NCBI GenBank assembly: GCA_903884005.1 | Contig: CAISDA010000011.1 | Coordinates: 1 to 55,161, forward strand | DNA from: an uncultured Ignavibacteriota bacterium | GTDB lineage: Bacteria > Bacteroidota > Ignavibacteria > UBA10030 > UBA8401 | Direction: 5' to 3' | DNA length: 55,161 nt | Shown here: positions 37,801 to 45,355 of the stretch, in pieces | How the letters are laid out: each line of letters opens with the position of its first letter | How positions within the stretch are numbered: the stretch's first letter is position 1 | Position numbers and translations under genes: made by a program | The notes under the pieces: model-generated | What the model was told of the DNA's origin: nothing | The model's input: the letters and a program-made list of their open reading frames with translations, nothing else | The model's database searches: none

Positions 37801-38242
37801 CGCTCACAGCGATTATCATAAGCCTACCGACGTTGCTTCAAAGATCGATGCCCCGGGGCTGGTTAAAGTGGCGACGATCGGTCGGGAAGGCCTCCTCTAT
37901 CTTGCCGACAGGATCGAACCGCTGACGTTCCAGGGACAAGTGTCCTCGGAACAAAAGAAACCGGCCGCGGCCGGTGAACGTAAAGTGTCGACCGGCAGCA
38001 TGCCCGACTTCGCATTTTCCGGCGTCGGTGTCCGCCTCGAGGATGTTACGCCTGAATCGCCCGCTGCAAAATGCGGACTCGTCAAAGGCGACATCATCAT
38101 CAAGATCGGACCGGCAAAGGTTGCCAACCTCCGGGAGTATTCCGACGCGCTCAAAACATACCAGCCCGGAATGAAAGCCGACGTCGTGTATCTCCGGGAC
38201 GGCAAGGAAAAACAGACGGTCATTCAGTTCGCCGCAAAATGA
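34868..38242 (+). CDS. M1-like and M28 peptidase fusion with PDZ domain
   Basis: A 1124-aa secreted protein with signal peptide (about 1-20) and AGGAG before the ATG. Residues about 25-480 form an M1-type aminopeptidase: zinc motif HELLH (307-311) and E329, with substrate loop GYGMPSF in place of GAMEN; the spacing to E329 is one residue shorter than classical M1. Residues about 730-1035 form an M28 dizinc aminopeptidase with AHYDHLG, GADDNASG, TSEESG, NFDAVGR and HSDYHKPTD. Residues about 1040-1124 form a PDZ domain. One chain thus carries two exopeptidase types and a peptide-binding module, suited to stepwise peptide degradation in the periplasm or outside. No T9SS tail is visible. Confidence 0.9.
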   Translation: MRRVTALVILVVASAFVSLAGTTIHHSLYVVVDPANHTLSAVDTVTIPAAQVKEKVTFLLNDHLKVTSLTPGVKVSIEKKKVHGADVGMDREEYDSSAILSQNLYAVKFSTKASGDITFAVSYKGVINFEVKQQGAEYARGFGETPGIIAEKGVYLAGSTYWVPRFNNEWISFDLTSSIAQPWSVVSQGKRTLNTVSKGMQTSRWSSPEPMEEVFLIGAKFTEYHVAAGAVDVMAFLRTPDEALANKYLEATSQYLEMYRKLVGPYPFTKFALVENFWETGYGMPSFTLLGEQVIRFPFILNSSYPHELLHNYWGNSAYVDFKTGNWCEGLTAYMADHLVAEQRGQADEYRRTTLQKFTDYVTPSNDFPLKKFLSRTSPSTEAIGYGKNMMLWNMLREQVGDDLFVRSFQKFYRDNKYKAASYADIRAAFESVTGKDFKHFFDQWVERKGAPELRIDHVSAVNDSVNHVVTFTLTQLQADDAFVLDVPIAVSYAKSVDMKKVTMTQKKQTYEVACSEAPLLVQVDPQFQLFRTLHFNEIPPSFSKILGAAELLIVLPSKAAPERLASYKELAAIWAGDSSKKMTTVLDSVITGLPSDKSVWVLGSENSFASVVQQGVKIYDAELTHESARFGKSVFALTNSSVVVAVRHPANPAAAVVYVSVDKKEAIAGLARKLPHYGKYSYLVFEGNEPTNTGKGEWTAANSPLTAAIVASPAQVATTLPRRKALATLDPVFSSDRMMKTVEYLASDELAGRGVGTPGIDKAAAYITERFKKAGLLPGADDSTFFQRWDDVVDAQGTKAPVKNIVGIIPGTNPALKDQTVVVSAHYDHLGMGWPGVTEENKGKIHYGADDNASGVAVMLELAELMGKTLKPQRTVVFVAFTSEESGLLGSKYYVKNTKRFPAGKAIADLNFDAVGRLGSNKLYVLSGSSAREWKFIFMGASYVTGVETDVVTQDLDASDQRSFIDAGIPGVQFFGGAHSDYHKPTDVASKIDAPGLVKVATIGREGLLYLADRIEPLTFQGQVSSEQKKPAAAGERKVSTGSMPDFAFSGVGVRLEDVTPESPAAKCGLVKGDIIIKIGPAKVANLREYSDALKTYQPGMKADVVYLRDGKEKQTVIQFAAK

Positions 38243-38370
38243 TCGAAGAGCTCACATCATCTATGATGACGACTATGATTCGTGTGTCCGTTTGATGTCT
38301 TGATTGGGCAAACGGATGGCCCTCGCAGACGCGATCGTCCATATTCAAGAACAACAATGGGAACAAACGG

Positions 38371-39438
38371 ATGGAGTTAGCAGATCTTGGTTTCGACAGT
38401 TGGTTCCAGAAGAAGCAGGAGGAGTCTCCGAGGCCGGAGTGCGGCGTCGCGCGTATCACTCGAGTCGATCGGGACCGATACCTGATCCGAAATGAGGTGT
38501 GTGAACTTCCGGCGGAACCCGCCGGTAAACTGCTCTTCTCAACGGAGTCTTCGCAACACCTCCCGTGCGTGGGAGACTGGGTGTTCGTGCAGTACCAAAA
38601 CGACCGTTCCCGTGCGGTGATTCATGAACTCTTCCCCAGAAAAACATTCCTGCGCCGAAAAACTGCCGGCATCAAAATTGATTTTCAGATGATCGCTTCG
38701 AATGTCGATGCGGCCTTCATTATCCAATCGTGCGATTTCAATTTTAACCTGCGCCGGATGGAACGCTACCTCGTGATGGCAAAAGAAGGCCTTGTCGAAC
38801 CGATCATCCTCCTGAGCAAGAGCGATCTCGTGGACAAATCCGATTTAGAGAAGATGAAGGAAGCGATCGCCCGCGAGGTCAAAGGCGTGAGAGCCGCCGC
38901 TTTCAGCAATACCACCCCCGATGGAGTGGACACTGTACGGCAAATGTTGGAACAGGGAAAGACGTATTGCCTTCTCGGCTCGTCGGGAGTGGGCAAGACA
39001 ACGCTCCTCAATCAGCTTCTTGGCCGCGATGCGTTCGAGACAAACCCTGTGCGTGAAAAGGACGGCCGCGGACGGCATACGACAGCGTACCGGCAATTGA
39101 CGGTGCTGGAAAACCGGTCGCTTGTAATCGATACGCCCGGCATGAGGGAACTGGGAATGATAGCCGATGAGGAGAGCATCGATGACAGCTTCTCTGATAT
39201 TTTCGAACTCGCCACGAAGTGCCGGTTCAATGATTGTACCCATACGGTGGAAGCCGGATGCGCTATTCTGAAGGCAGTTCAGGATGGGGGAATAGATGAA
39301 GGACGGTATCGGAATTACATAAAGTTGATGAAGGAATCCGCGTTCCACCAATCGTCCTATGCTGAACGCCGTAAGAAGGACAAACAGTTCGGACGAACGG
39401 TCAAGGCCGCAGTGACTCAGAAACGGAAGGGGCTTTGA
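38371..39438 (+). CDS. rsgA: Ribosome small subunit GTPase RsgA
   Basis: A 355-aa circularly permuted GTPase that checks and releases factors from the maturing 30S subunit. It has an OB-fold N-terminus (about 25-105), then the permuted G motifs: G4 LSKSD, G1 GSSGVGKTTLLN, G2-like RHTT and G3 DTPGMRE. A C-terminal zinc knuckle contains C-x4-C-x-H-x5-C (CRFNDCTHTVEAGC). Length and motif order are normal for the family. It is followed by a basic tail (QKRKGL). It has no evident functional link to its neighbours. Confidence 0.96.
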   Translation: MELADLGFDSWFQKKQEESPRPECGVARITRVDRDRYLIRNEVCELPAEPAGKLLFSTESSQHLPCVGDWVFVQYQNDRSRAVIHELFPRKTFLRRKTAGIKIDFQMIASNVDAAFIIQSCDFNFNLRRMERYLVMAKEGLVEPIILLSKSDLVDKSDLEKMKEAIAREVKGVRAAAFSNTTPDGVDTVRQMLEQGKTYCLLGSSGVGKTTLLNQLLGRDAFETNPVREKDGRGRHTTAYRQLTVLENRSLVIDTPGMRELGMIADEESIDDSFSDIFELATKCRFNDCTHTVEAGCAILKAVQDGGIDEGRYRNYIKLMKESAFHQSSYAERRKKDKQFGRTVKAAVTQKRKGL

Positions 39439-39505
39439 TCGCCCCACGCGGTATCACGCATGTCTGCATCAGGCCGGCATTGCCTGCCGTTGCATCGGTG
39501 CGCAC

Positions 39506-39546
39506 GTAGGGCGAGATGTTATCTCGCCCGCACCGCGAAGCGGTGC
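39506..39546. repeat. REP-like palindrome plus adjacent hairpin
   Basis: 39506-39529 is another copy of the palindrome family at 32524-32628 (GGGCGAG and CTCGCCC arms). Directly after it, 39530-39546 forms a second perfect hairpin, GCACCGC-GAA-GCGGTGC. Together they could stop transcription from rsgA. Confidence 0.7.
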
Positions 39547-39621
39547 AAGTTACTAGGGAGAAGCCTGCGCGATTATTTTACGCAGAATAATTTTCACGAC
39601 GCATCGAAACGTACCCTTCCA

Positions 39622-42585
39622 ATGAAAATAAAATTATGTCTCGCTGTAGTGTGCGTCGCGGTATTTCGCGTCAACGCCCAGAATGTTGACTCGCTGCGCC
39701 AGGTGATACAGGCGATGGAGTTTCGTGTGCCGGAAGTATCGCCGCTTCCCCGCACCGTTCTCCACACACGCACTCCCGTCGTCTCACTCAACGGGACATG
39801 GCAATTCTATCCCGACAGCCGAAAACGGGAGAAAGCATTTCCCATCGAGGTCCCGGGTGAATGGGGCATGCAGGGATTTACCGTGCCGAAGGGCACAGCG
39901 GTTGTGTACCGAAAAAATTACACGCTTCCCGACTCCTGGAAGCAGAATCGTGTGAAGATCCGTTTCGATGGCGTCTCCTCGTACGCCGCGGTCACGGTGA
40001 ACGGCATTCCCGTCGGTACACATGAGGGAAGTTTTGCCGTCTTCGAATGTGATGTCACTGACGCTGTACGACCCGGCATGAACCTCCTTGAAGTGGAAGT
40101 GCAATGCGAAACAATATCGGATATCCTTGCCTGTACATCCCAGTATGCTGCGCATCCGGTAGGAGGGATCCTTCGGAAAGTGACTCTCTACACGCTGCCC
40201 GAAGTGAACATCTCAGGGTTCGCATGGACCGTGCAGTTCGACCGGCAGTATCGCGACGCTTCACTCACAATCAGCGGTCGCATTGCCCTGCATGGCCGGG
40301 CGGTGAAAAAAGCGGCACTGAAGTTTACGTTGAACGATGCTCACGGTGCCTCCGTCCCGCTCCCCAAAAACATCTTCAATGTCCCGCTGGATGCGGCGTC
40401 AGGCGAAGTGAACTGTCGGCTGACTGTGGCCGCTCCTCGCCACTGGGACCCTGAACACCCTGTTTTATACGTCTTATCGACATCGCTCGTCGCAGACGGG
40501 AAAGTGCTTCAATCCAATGTCGAAAAAATTGGCTTCCGGCAGATCGAACTCCGCGGCAATCAATTCTTTGTCAACGGCACTCCCGTTAAACTGAAGGGTG
40601 TCAACCATCACGACGTGCATCCGCTGCGCGGACGCAGCCTGACGCCCGAACTCTGCCGTAAGGATGTGGAATTATTCCGCGCCGGCAACTGCAATTATCT
40701 GCGCACGTCGCATTACCCGCCGTCGGAGGAATTGCTGCAGGCCTGCGACGAACTTGGCATGTTCGTTGAAAGCGAAGCATCCCTGTGCTGGATCGATCAT
40801 CCGGCAAGCCCCGTCTGGAAAACATGGAATTATCTGGACACGCTCTATCTCCCGCATATGCTGCGCGCCAATCTCGACAATGTGCTTTCCGGAAGGGGCC
40901 ACCCATGCGTCATCATTTGGTCGCTGGGCAACGAAAGCCGGTGGAGCCCGCTGTGGGAAAGAGTGAACGACGAAGTGAAACGGCTCGATCCATCACGGCC
41001 CACATCATTCCACGATCAGAGCTGGGGTGGTTTCAATAACGGACATAGCAAAGCCGATGTTGCAAATTATCATTATCCCGGCCTCAACGGCCCGCGAGAA
41101 TGCGAGAAGGATACCTCGAGGCCAACGATGTTCGGCGAATATATGCACGTGCAAACCTATGCCCGGCGCGAACTCGAAACGGATCCTTCAGTCCGGTCCG
41201 ATGCCTATGCCCGCACGCTCAAACAAATGGTCGATTCGGTGTACGCCCATCCCGCCTGTATGGGAGGGGCCATTTGGTCCGGGGTCGACGATATCTTTCA
41301 TCTTTCACATGAACAAATATGCGGATACGGCCCCTGGGGTGTCATCGATGGCTGGCGCCGCGAAAAGCCGGAATATGTCGGAATGAAAAAATCATACTCG
41401 CCGGTTGTGCTCGCTCACAGTGGTGCAGTGCAGCCGTTGAACGGCGTTCTGGAACTCCAGGTTGAGAATCGATATAATTTTTTCAATTTGAAGGAATTAA
41501 CGATCACCGCTCGTATCGGGGGCAGGGTCGTGCCTGTGCTGGCCGATGTCGCTCCGCTGAGCAGGGGTGTGCTGAAGGTCGCGGTGCCGAATGCACTGCC
41601 AGTACCCGATGTGGCGCTGTCGTTTTATGATCCGCGGGGATTTTACTGCGAAGAAGAAGTTGTGCATTGCGGCAAGCCCGAGGCTGCAACGATGTTGGGG
41701 GCCTCTGTGGTTGTCACAAGTGCCGAACAAAAGAACTCGATCGTTATAACTTCCGGCACCAACACGTTCTTCATCGGCAAGGCCGACGGCGCATTTGAAC
41801 TCATCACATCGGGTGCGGACACGATCGTGCACAGGGGAGCCGAAATGATGCTCATTCCCAACAACCGTGATGACGGAGGCGCTCCGGGCATTTCATCCAA
41901 TAATTTTACTGAGCGTATAAAGCCTCTCGACTATCCGCCGCTCGACAGTGTCCATCTCATTTCCATCGGGGCGGATAAACGAAGTGATGGCGCCGTCCTT
42001 GTCTCGGCTGAACTACGGTTCGGGCATCAATTGGCAGGGGGTCTTCACTACGAGTTTGCTCCTGACGGTTCGGTGCGCGTCTCATACGACTATACGGCGC
42101 TGGTCGACTATACAGCGAAGGCATCCGCACTGCTCCGGCAATATGGCCTGTTGTTTTCTCTGCCGCGGTCGTTCGATCGGCTGAAGTGGAAGCGCGTCGG
42201 CTTATGGTCCGTCTATCCTGCATACGATCCGAATCGCCTTGAAGGCGAAGCCAGTGCACATCCGCGGTATCTGAACTATGAAGAGGAACCCCGTGCGGTT
42301 CCTTCCGGACCATGGAAAGAAAACGCCAACGCACTCGGGAGCAATGATTTTAGGGGGACGAAAGGAAATATCCTGTGGGCGTCGTTGACAAACGATCGCG
42401 GCAGAGTCGTAACGATTCGTTCCGACGGAAGTCAACATGCCAGGGCGTGGGTCGACGGCAATTCGATCCGATTCATGGCTGCCGGCCTGAACGGTCCCGG
42501 TTCGTGTTTCTTTTTTACCGGCCCCCGCCCCGAACTTGAGAAGGGAAGCCGTTTAACGGGAGCATTCACACTTGAGATCGAGTAA
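39622..42585 (+). CDS. Secreted GH2 beta-galactosidase-like enzyme
   Basis: A 987-aa LacZ-type enzyme. The ATG at 39622 (MKIKLCLAVV) opens a clean signal peptide; longer in-frame readings run back through the REP-like repeat. GH2 sugar-binding domain (about 50-215), Ig-like domain (about 220-325), TIM barrel (about 330-620) and a C-terminal beta-galactosidase small-chain-like domain (about 720-985). Barrel motifs are NYLRTSHYPPSEE, the acid/base Glu in WSLGNESRW and the nucleophile Glu in PTMFGEYMH. Probably periplasmic hydrolysis of beta-galactosides or related polysaccharide fragments. It is only distantly similar to the GH2 protein at 29631, so it is not a recent duplicate. Confidence 0.92.
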   Translation: MKIKLCLAVVCVAVFRVNAQNVDSLRQVIQAMEFRVPEVSPLPRTVLHTRTPVVSLNGTWQFYPDSRKREKAFPIEVPGEWGMQGFTVPKGTAVVYRKNYTLPDSWKQNRVKIRFDGVSSYAAVTVNGIPVGTHEGSFAVFECDVTDAVRPGMNLLEVEVQCETISDILACTSQYAAHPVGGILRKVTLYTLPEVNISGFAWTVQFDRQYRDASLTISGRIALHGRAVKKAALKFTLNDAHGASVPLPKNIFNVPLDAASGEVNCRLTVAAPRHWDPEHPVLYVLSTSLVADGKVLQSNVEKIGFRQIELRGNQFFVNGTPVKLKGVNHHDVHPLRGRSLTPELCRKDVELFRAGNCNYLRTSHYPPSEELLQACDELGMFVESEASLCWIDHPASPVWKTWNYLDTLYLPHMLRANLDNVLSGRGHPCVIIWSLGNESRWSPLWERVNDEVKRLDPSRPTSFHDQSWGGFNNGHSKADVANYHYPGLNGPRECEKDTSRPTMFGEYMHVQTYARRELETDPSVRSDAYARTLKQMVDSVYAHPACMGGAIWSGVDDIFHLSHEQICGYGPWGVIDGWRREKPEYVGMKKSYSPVVLAHSGAVQPLNGVLELQVENRYNFFNLKELTITARIGGRVVPVLADVAPLSRGVLKVAVPNALPVPDVALSFYDPRGFYCEEEVVHCGKPEAATMLGASVVVTSAEQKNSIVITSGTNTFFIGKADGAFELITSGADTIVHRGAEMMLIPNNRDDGGAPGISSNNFTERIKPLDYPPLDSVHLISIGADKRSDGAVLVSAELRFGHQLAGGLHYEFAPDGSVRVSYDYTALVDYTAKASALLRQYGLLFSLPRSFDRLKWKRVGLWSVYPAYDPNRLEGEASAHPRYLNYEEEPRAVPSGPWKENANALGSNDFRGTKGNILWASLTNDRGRVVTIRSDGSQHARAWVDGNSIRFMAAGLNGPGSCFFFTGPRPELEKGSRLTGAFTLEIE

Positions 42586-42649
42586 TGTGACCGGGTGAAT
42601 CAGCGGCAAAATATTGTTAATGAATGAGTGTCTTTTGTCTGAGCTGCTA

Positions 42650-42678
42650 TTGCATCTTTTCTCCTATATTTACATATA
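42650..42678 (+). promoter_or_regulatory. Candidate promoter of the PqqD/ATP-grasp operon
   Basis: TTGCAT (42650-42655), a 17-base spacer and CATATA (42673-42678), in an AT-rich stretch just before the PqqD-like gene. TATATA two bases further is an alternative -10. Transcription would begin very near the ATG at 42705, giving a short leader. Confidence 0.4.
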
Positions 42679-42704
42679 TAGATAATTACTCATTGGAACC
42701 TTAC

Positions 42705-42959
42705 ATGTCTTCGACTCAGATATCTACGTCACTTGCCGTCAGCGAAAACGGGTTTCTCTTTCTGCCCACAACCGGAGAAACCTTCACGGTGAATGAGACC
42801 GGCAGATTCATACTGCGGCGCCTCCAGGAAGGACGTGAACAGCAGGAGATCATTTCCTCACTCATCGATGAGTTTGATGTTGAACCGGTCGACGCTCAGC
42901 GCGATGTACTCGACTTCATCGGTCAACTCAGACAATATCACCTCACCGACACACAATGA
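42705..42959 (+). CDS. PqqD-family (RRE-like) peptide-binding protein
   Basis: An 84-aa protein with the PqqD fold signature: NGFLFLPTTGETFTVNETGR, then a winged helix (FILRRLQEGREQQEIISSLI) and the acidic helix EFDVEPVDAQRDVLDFIGQL. PqqD-like domains (RiPP recognition elements) bind leader peptides and present them to modifying enzymes. The start at 42705 is chosen because it begins the conserved domain; an in-frame ATG at 42624 would add a hydrophobic stretch outside the fold. Its stop overlaps the ATP-grasp start by four bases. No separate short precursor-peptide gene is visible next to it; the best leader-like sequence is the N-terminus of the PLP decarboxylase two genes downstream. Confidence 0.8.
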   Translation: MSSTQISTSLAVSENGFLFLPTTGETFTVNETGRFILRRLQEGREQQEIISSLIDEFDVEPVDAQRDVLDFIGQLRQYHLTDTQ

Positions 42960-43996
42960 AGATAGCCGTCACGGGTTTGAATAACACAGACAATCCCGCT
43001 CCGGGAGTGCCGGTTATCAGGGCTCTCCGGGACCGATGGCCTGATTCACTGCACGTGGTGGGCCTCTTGTACGACGCACTGGAACCGGGCGCATACCTGG
43101 CAGACGTTGCCGATGCAAACTATATGATCCCATACCCATCGGCGGGATTGGAACAACTCTTCACCCGGATCTCCAGTATTCACGAAGTGGAAAAATTCGA
43201 TATCATCATTCCGACGCTCGATTCCGAACTGAACGGCTTCATCAAACTGGCTCCGCGTCTGGCGGCGCTCGGCATCAAGTTGTTCCTTCCCACAGAAGAT
43301 CAACTCCGATTGCGTTCGAAGGACAAACTTGTCGACTTCTGCTCGGCTCACGGTATCATCGTCCCCCGAAACGTCCTTGCGACGTCGGTGCAGGACCTCT
43401 ATACGATCGCACAGGAGTTCGAATATCCTGTTGCCATCAAGGGAATTTTCTACGACGCCGCAATCGTCAATAATCTGGATGAGGCTATCGCTGCATTCCG
43501 CCGTATGCAGGCAAAATGGGGATTGCCGGTCGTCGTGCAGGAATTTATCGCCGGCGATGAGTATAACGTGTGCGCGCTTGGAGACGGTGCCCGCACCATC
43601 GGAGCCGTTGCAATGAAAAAACTCTACGTCACGGACAAGGGCAAAGGCTGGTCCGGTATTACGATCAACGATCCGGCGTTGCTCGAGATCGCCCAAAAGA
43701 CCATCGCCGCATTGCAATGGCGGGGCGGCATCGAACTCGAATTCATCCGCGAGCGGGAAACGAATTCATATTATCTGCTTGAAATTAATCCGCGTTTCCC
43801 GGCGTGGGTGTATCTGGCGGTCGGCGCAGGCCAGAATCTTCCCGCCGCGCTGGTCGATCTGATCACAGGGGCCGCAGTGACGCCGTTCGAAAAGTATTCG
43901 GTTGGGAAAATGTTCGTCAGATATTCCTGGGATCATATCACCGATATCGCGCAGTTCGAGTCACTGACTGTACATGGAGCGCTTCGTCATGGATAA
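42956..43996 (+). CDS. ATP-grasp ligase of the PqqD operon
   Basis: A 346-aa cytoplasmic enzyme. The N-terminal Rossmann-like part (MKIAVTGLNN, about 1-105) and the ATP-grasp fold (about 110-310) resemble carbamoyl-phosphate synthase large-chain-like ligases. Visible elements are the lysine strand PVAIKGIF, the hinge VVQEFIAGDEYN, and the metal-binding GIELEFI and LLEINPRFP. Such enzymes join a carboxylate to an amine or thiol through an acyl-phosphate. The start overlaps the PqqD-like gene, and the stop overlaps the PLP decarboxylase gene by eight bases. Likely substrate is an amino acid or a peptide carboxylate, possibly delivered by the PqqD-like protein; this is inference. Confidence 0.88.
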   Translation: MKIAVTGLNNTDNPAPGVPVIRALRDRWPDSLHVVGLLYDALEPGAYLADVADANYMIPYPSAGLEQLFTRISSIHEVEKFDIIIPTLDSELNGFIKLAPRLAALGIKLFLPTEDQLRLRSKDKLVDFCSAHGIIVPRNVLATSVQDLYTIAQEFEYPVAIKGIFYDAAIVNNLDEAIAAFRRMQAKWGLPVVVQEFIAGDEYNVCALGDGARTIGAVAMKKLYVTDKGKGWSGITINDPALLEIAQKTIAALQWRGGIELEFIRERETNSYYLLEINPRFPAWVYLAVGAGQNLPAALVDLITGAAVTPFEKYSVGKMFVRYSWDHITDIAQFESLTVHGALRHG

Positions 43997-45347
43997 AAAA
44001 AAATATGAACGTCCTGTCATCCTGAAGCAGCAGTCGGGACTGATGAATAAATTCGGCAGTGCGACCTCCACGCAGCCGATGACCGACATAGAGGGCGTTC
44101 CCGTTGCAGAACTGGCGGCAGCATACGGTTCGCCGCTGTTCGTGCTGTCCGAAAAAAAAATGCGCGACACACAGCAGCAATGCCAGCGGATCTTCAGATC
44201 GCGATACCCGAAGGTCCAATTTGCATGGTCGTACAAGACGAATTATATGAATGCGGTGTGTTCGATCTTCCACAGCGAAGGTTCCTGGGCGGAAGTGGTG
44301 TCGGAATTCGAGTTTGACCGGGCGCGGCACTTGGGCGTCCGCGGCGAACACATCATCTTTAACGGCCCGGCAAAAAGCGCTGCGGCGCTTGAAAAAGCCG
44401 TCCGCGCACACTCCAAGATCCACATCGATCATTTCGATGAATTGTACGAACTCATCGAGATCACGACATCGCTCGGCCTGAAAGCGGACGTTGCGATACG
44501 CGTCAATGTTGACGTCGGGATTTATCCCAAATGGGACAGGTTCGGATTCAACTATGAGAATGGCGAGGCGCGCGAGGCGTTGAAACGGATCGCCGCAAGC
44601 AAGACGCTCCGCATCGTGGGACTCCACATGCATATCGGTACGTATATCATGAGCACCGAGCCGTTCCGTGTCGCCGTGTCAAAACTTGTTGCGCTTGCCA
44701 ACTGGCTGAAGCAGCAACTGGCCATCGACCTCGACTATATTGACGTCGGCGGCGGATTGCCGTCGCACAACACGCTGAAAGGCCAGTATTTGCAGGCCGA
44801 CGAGACATTGCCGGCGCTCGAGCAGTTCGCCGATGCCATCACCGCGCCGCTGTTCGAGCTCGAATCGCACGGCGACGCCATGCCGACACTGATCCTTGAA
44901 TCAGGCCGGGCCCTCGTCGATGGGGCCGGATACCTCATCAGCACCGTGCTCGCCGTCAAGCGGCTCTCGGACGGAAAACGCGCCTACGTCATCGATGCCG
45001 GCATTAACCTGCTCTTCACCAGCCTCTGGTATAAACACAAAATGGTCCCCGCGCAGCCGACCGGCGTCATGCGCGAACAGGCGAATATCTACGGTCCGCT
45101 CTGCATGAATATCGACTGCATCCAGGAAGACGCGTCCGTTCCCGCGCTCAAGAAGGGGGACCGCGTTGTGCTGATGAACGTCGGCGCGTATACGATGACA
45201 CAGTGGATGCAATTCATCACATTTCGGCCGGCGATCGTCCTGATCACGGCCGACGGTTCGCCGCACGTCATCCGCAAGGCTGAATCATTGGAATATGTCA
45301 TGTCGCTGGAGGAAATTCCTCCATCGCTTCGATCACTCTCAGCATAG
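43989..45347 (+). CDS. Fold-III PLP decarboxylase (DAP/ornithine type) with leader-like N-terminus
   Basis: A 452-aa enzyme of the alanine racemase-like fold-III decarboxylases (LysA, ornithine/arginine decarboxylase). PLP lysine is K83 in AWSYKTNYMNAV. Other motifs are GLHMHIGTY, the phosphate-binding VGGGLPS, ESGRALVDGAG, and the active-site cysteine in YGPLCMNID. The first 35 residues (DKKKYERPVILKQQSGLMNK and onward) precede the fold and look like a RiPP leader: basic start and a YxxP motif as in lasso-peptide leaders. The ATG at 43989 is preferred; one at 43974 would add five residues. It overlaps the ATP-grasp gene by eight bases. Substrate cannot be told from sequence. Confidence 0.88.
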   Translation: MDKKKYERPVILKQQSGLMNKFGSATSTQPMTDIEGVPVAELAAAYGSPLFVLSEKKMRDTQQQCQRIFRSRYPKVQFAWSYKTNYMNAVCSIFHSEGSWAEVVSEFEFDRARHLGVRGEHIIFNGPAKSAAALEKAVRAHSKIHIDHFDELYELIEITTSLGLKADVAIRVNVDVGIYPKWDRFGFNYENGEAREALKRIAASKTLRIVGLHMHIGTYIMSTEPFRVAVSKLVALANWLKQQLAIDLDYIDVGGGLPSHNTLKGQYLQADETLPALEQFADAITAPLFELESHGDAMPTLILESGRALVDGAGYLISTVLAVKRLSDGKRAYVIDAGINLLFTSLWYKHKMVPAQPTGVMREQANIYGPLCMNIDCIQEDASVPALKKGDRVVLMNVGAYTMTQWMQFITFRPAIVLITADGSPHVIRKAESLEYVMSLEEIPPSLRSLSA

Positions 45348-45355
45348 CGGAATTG

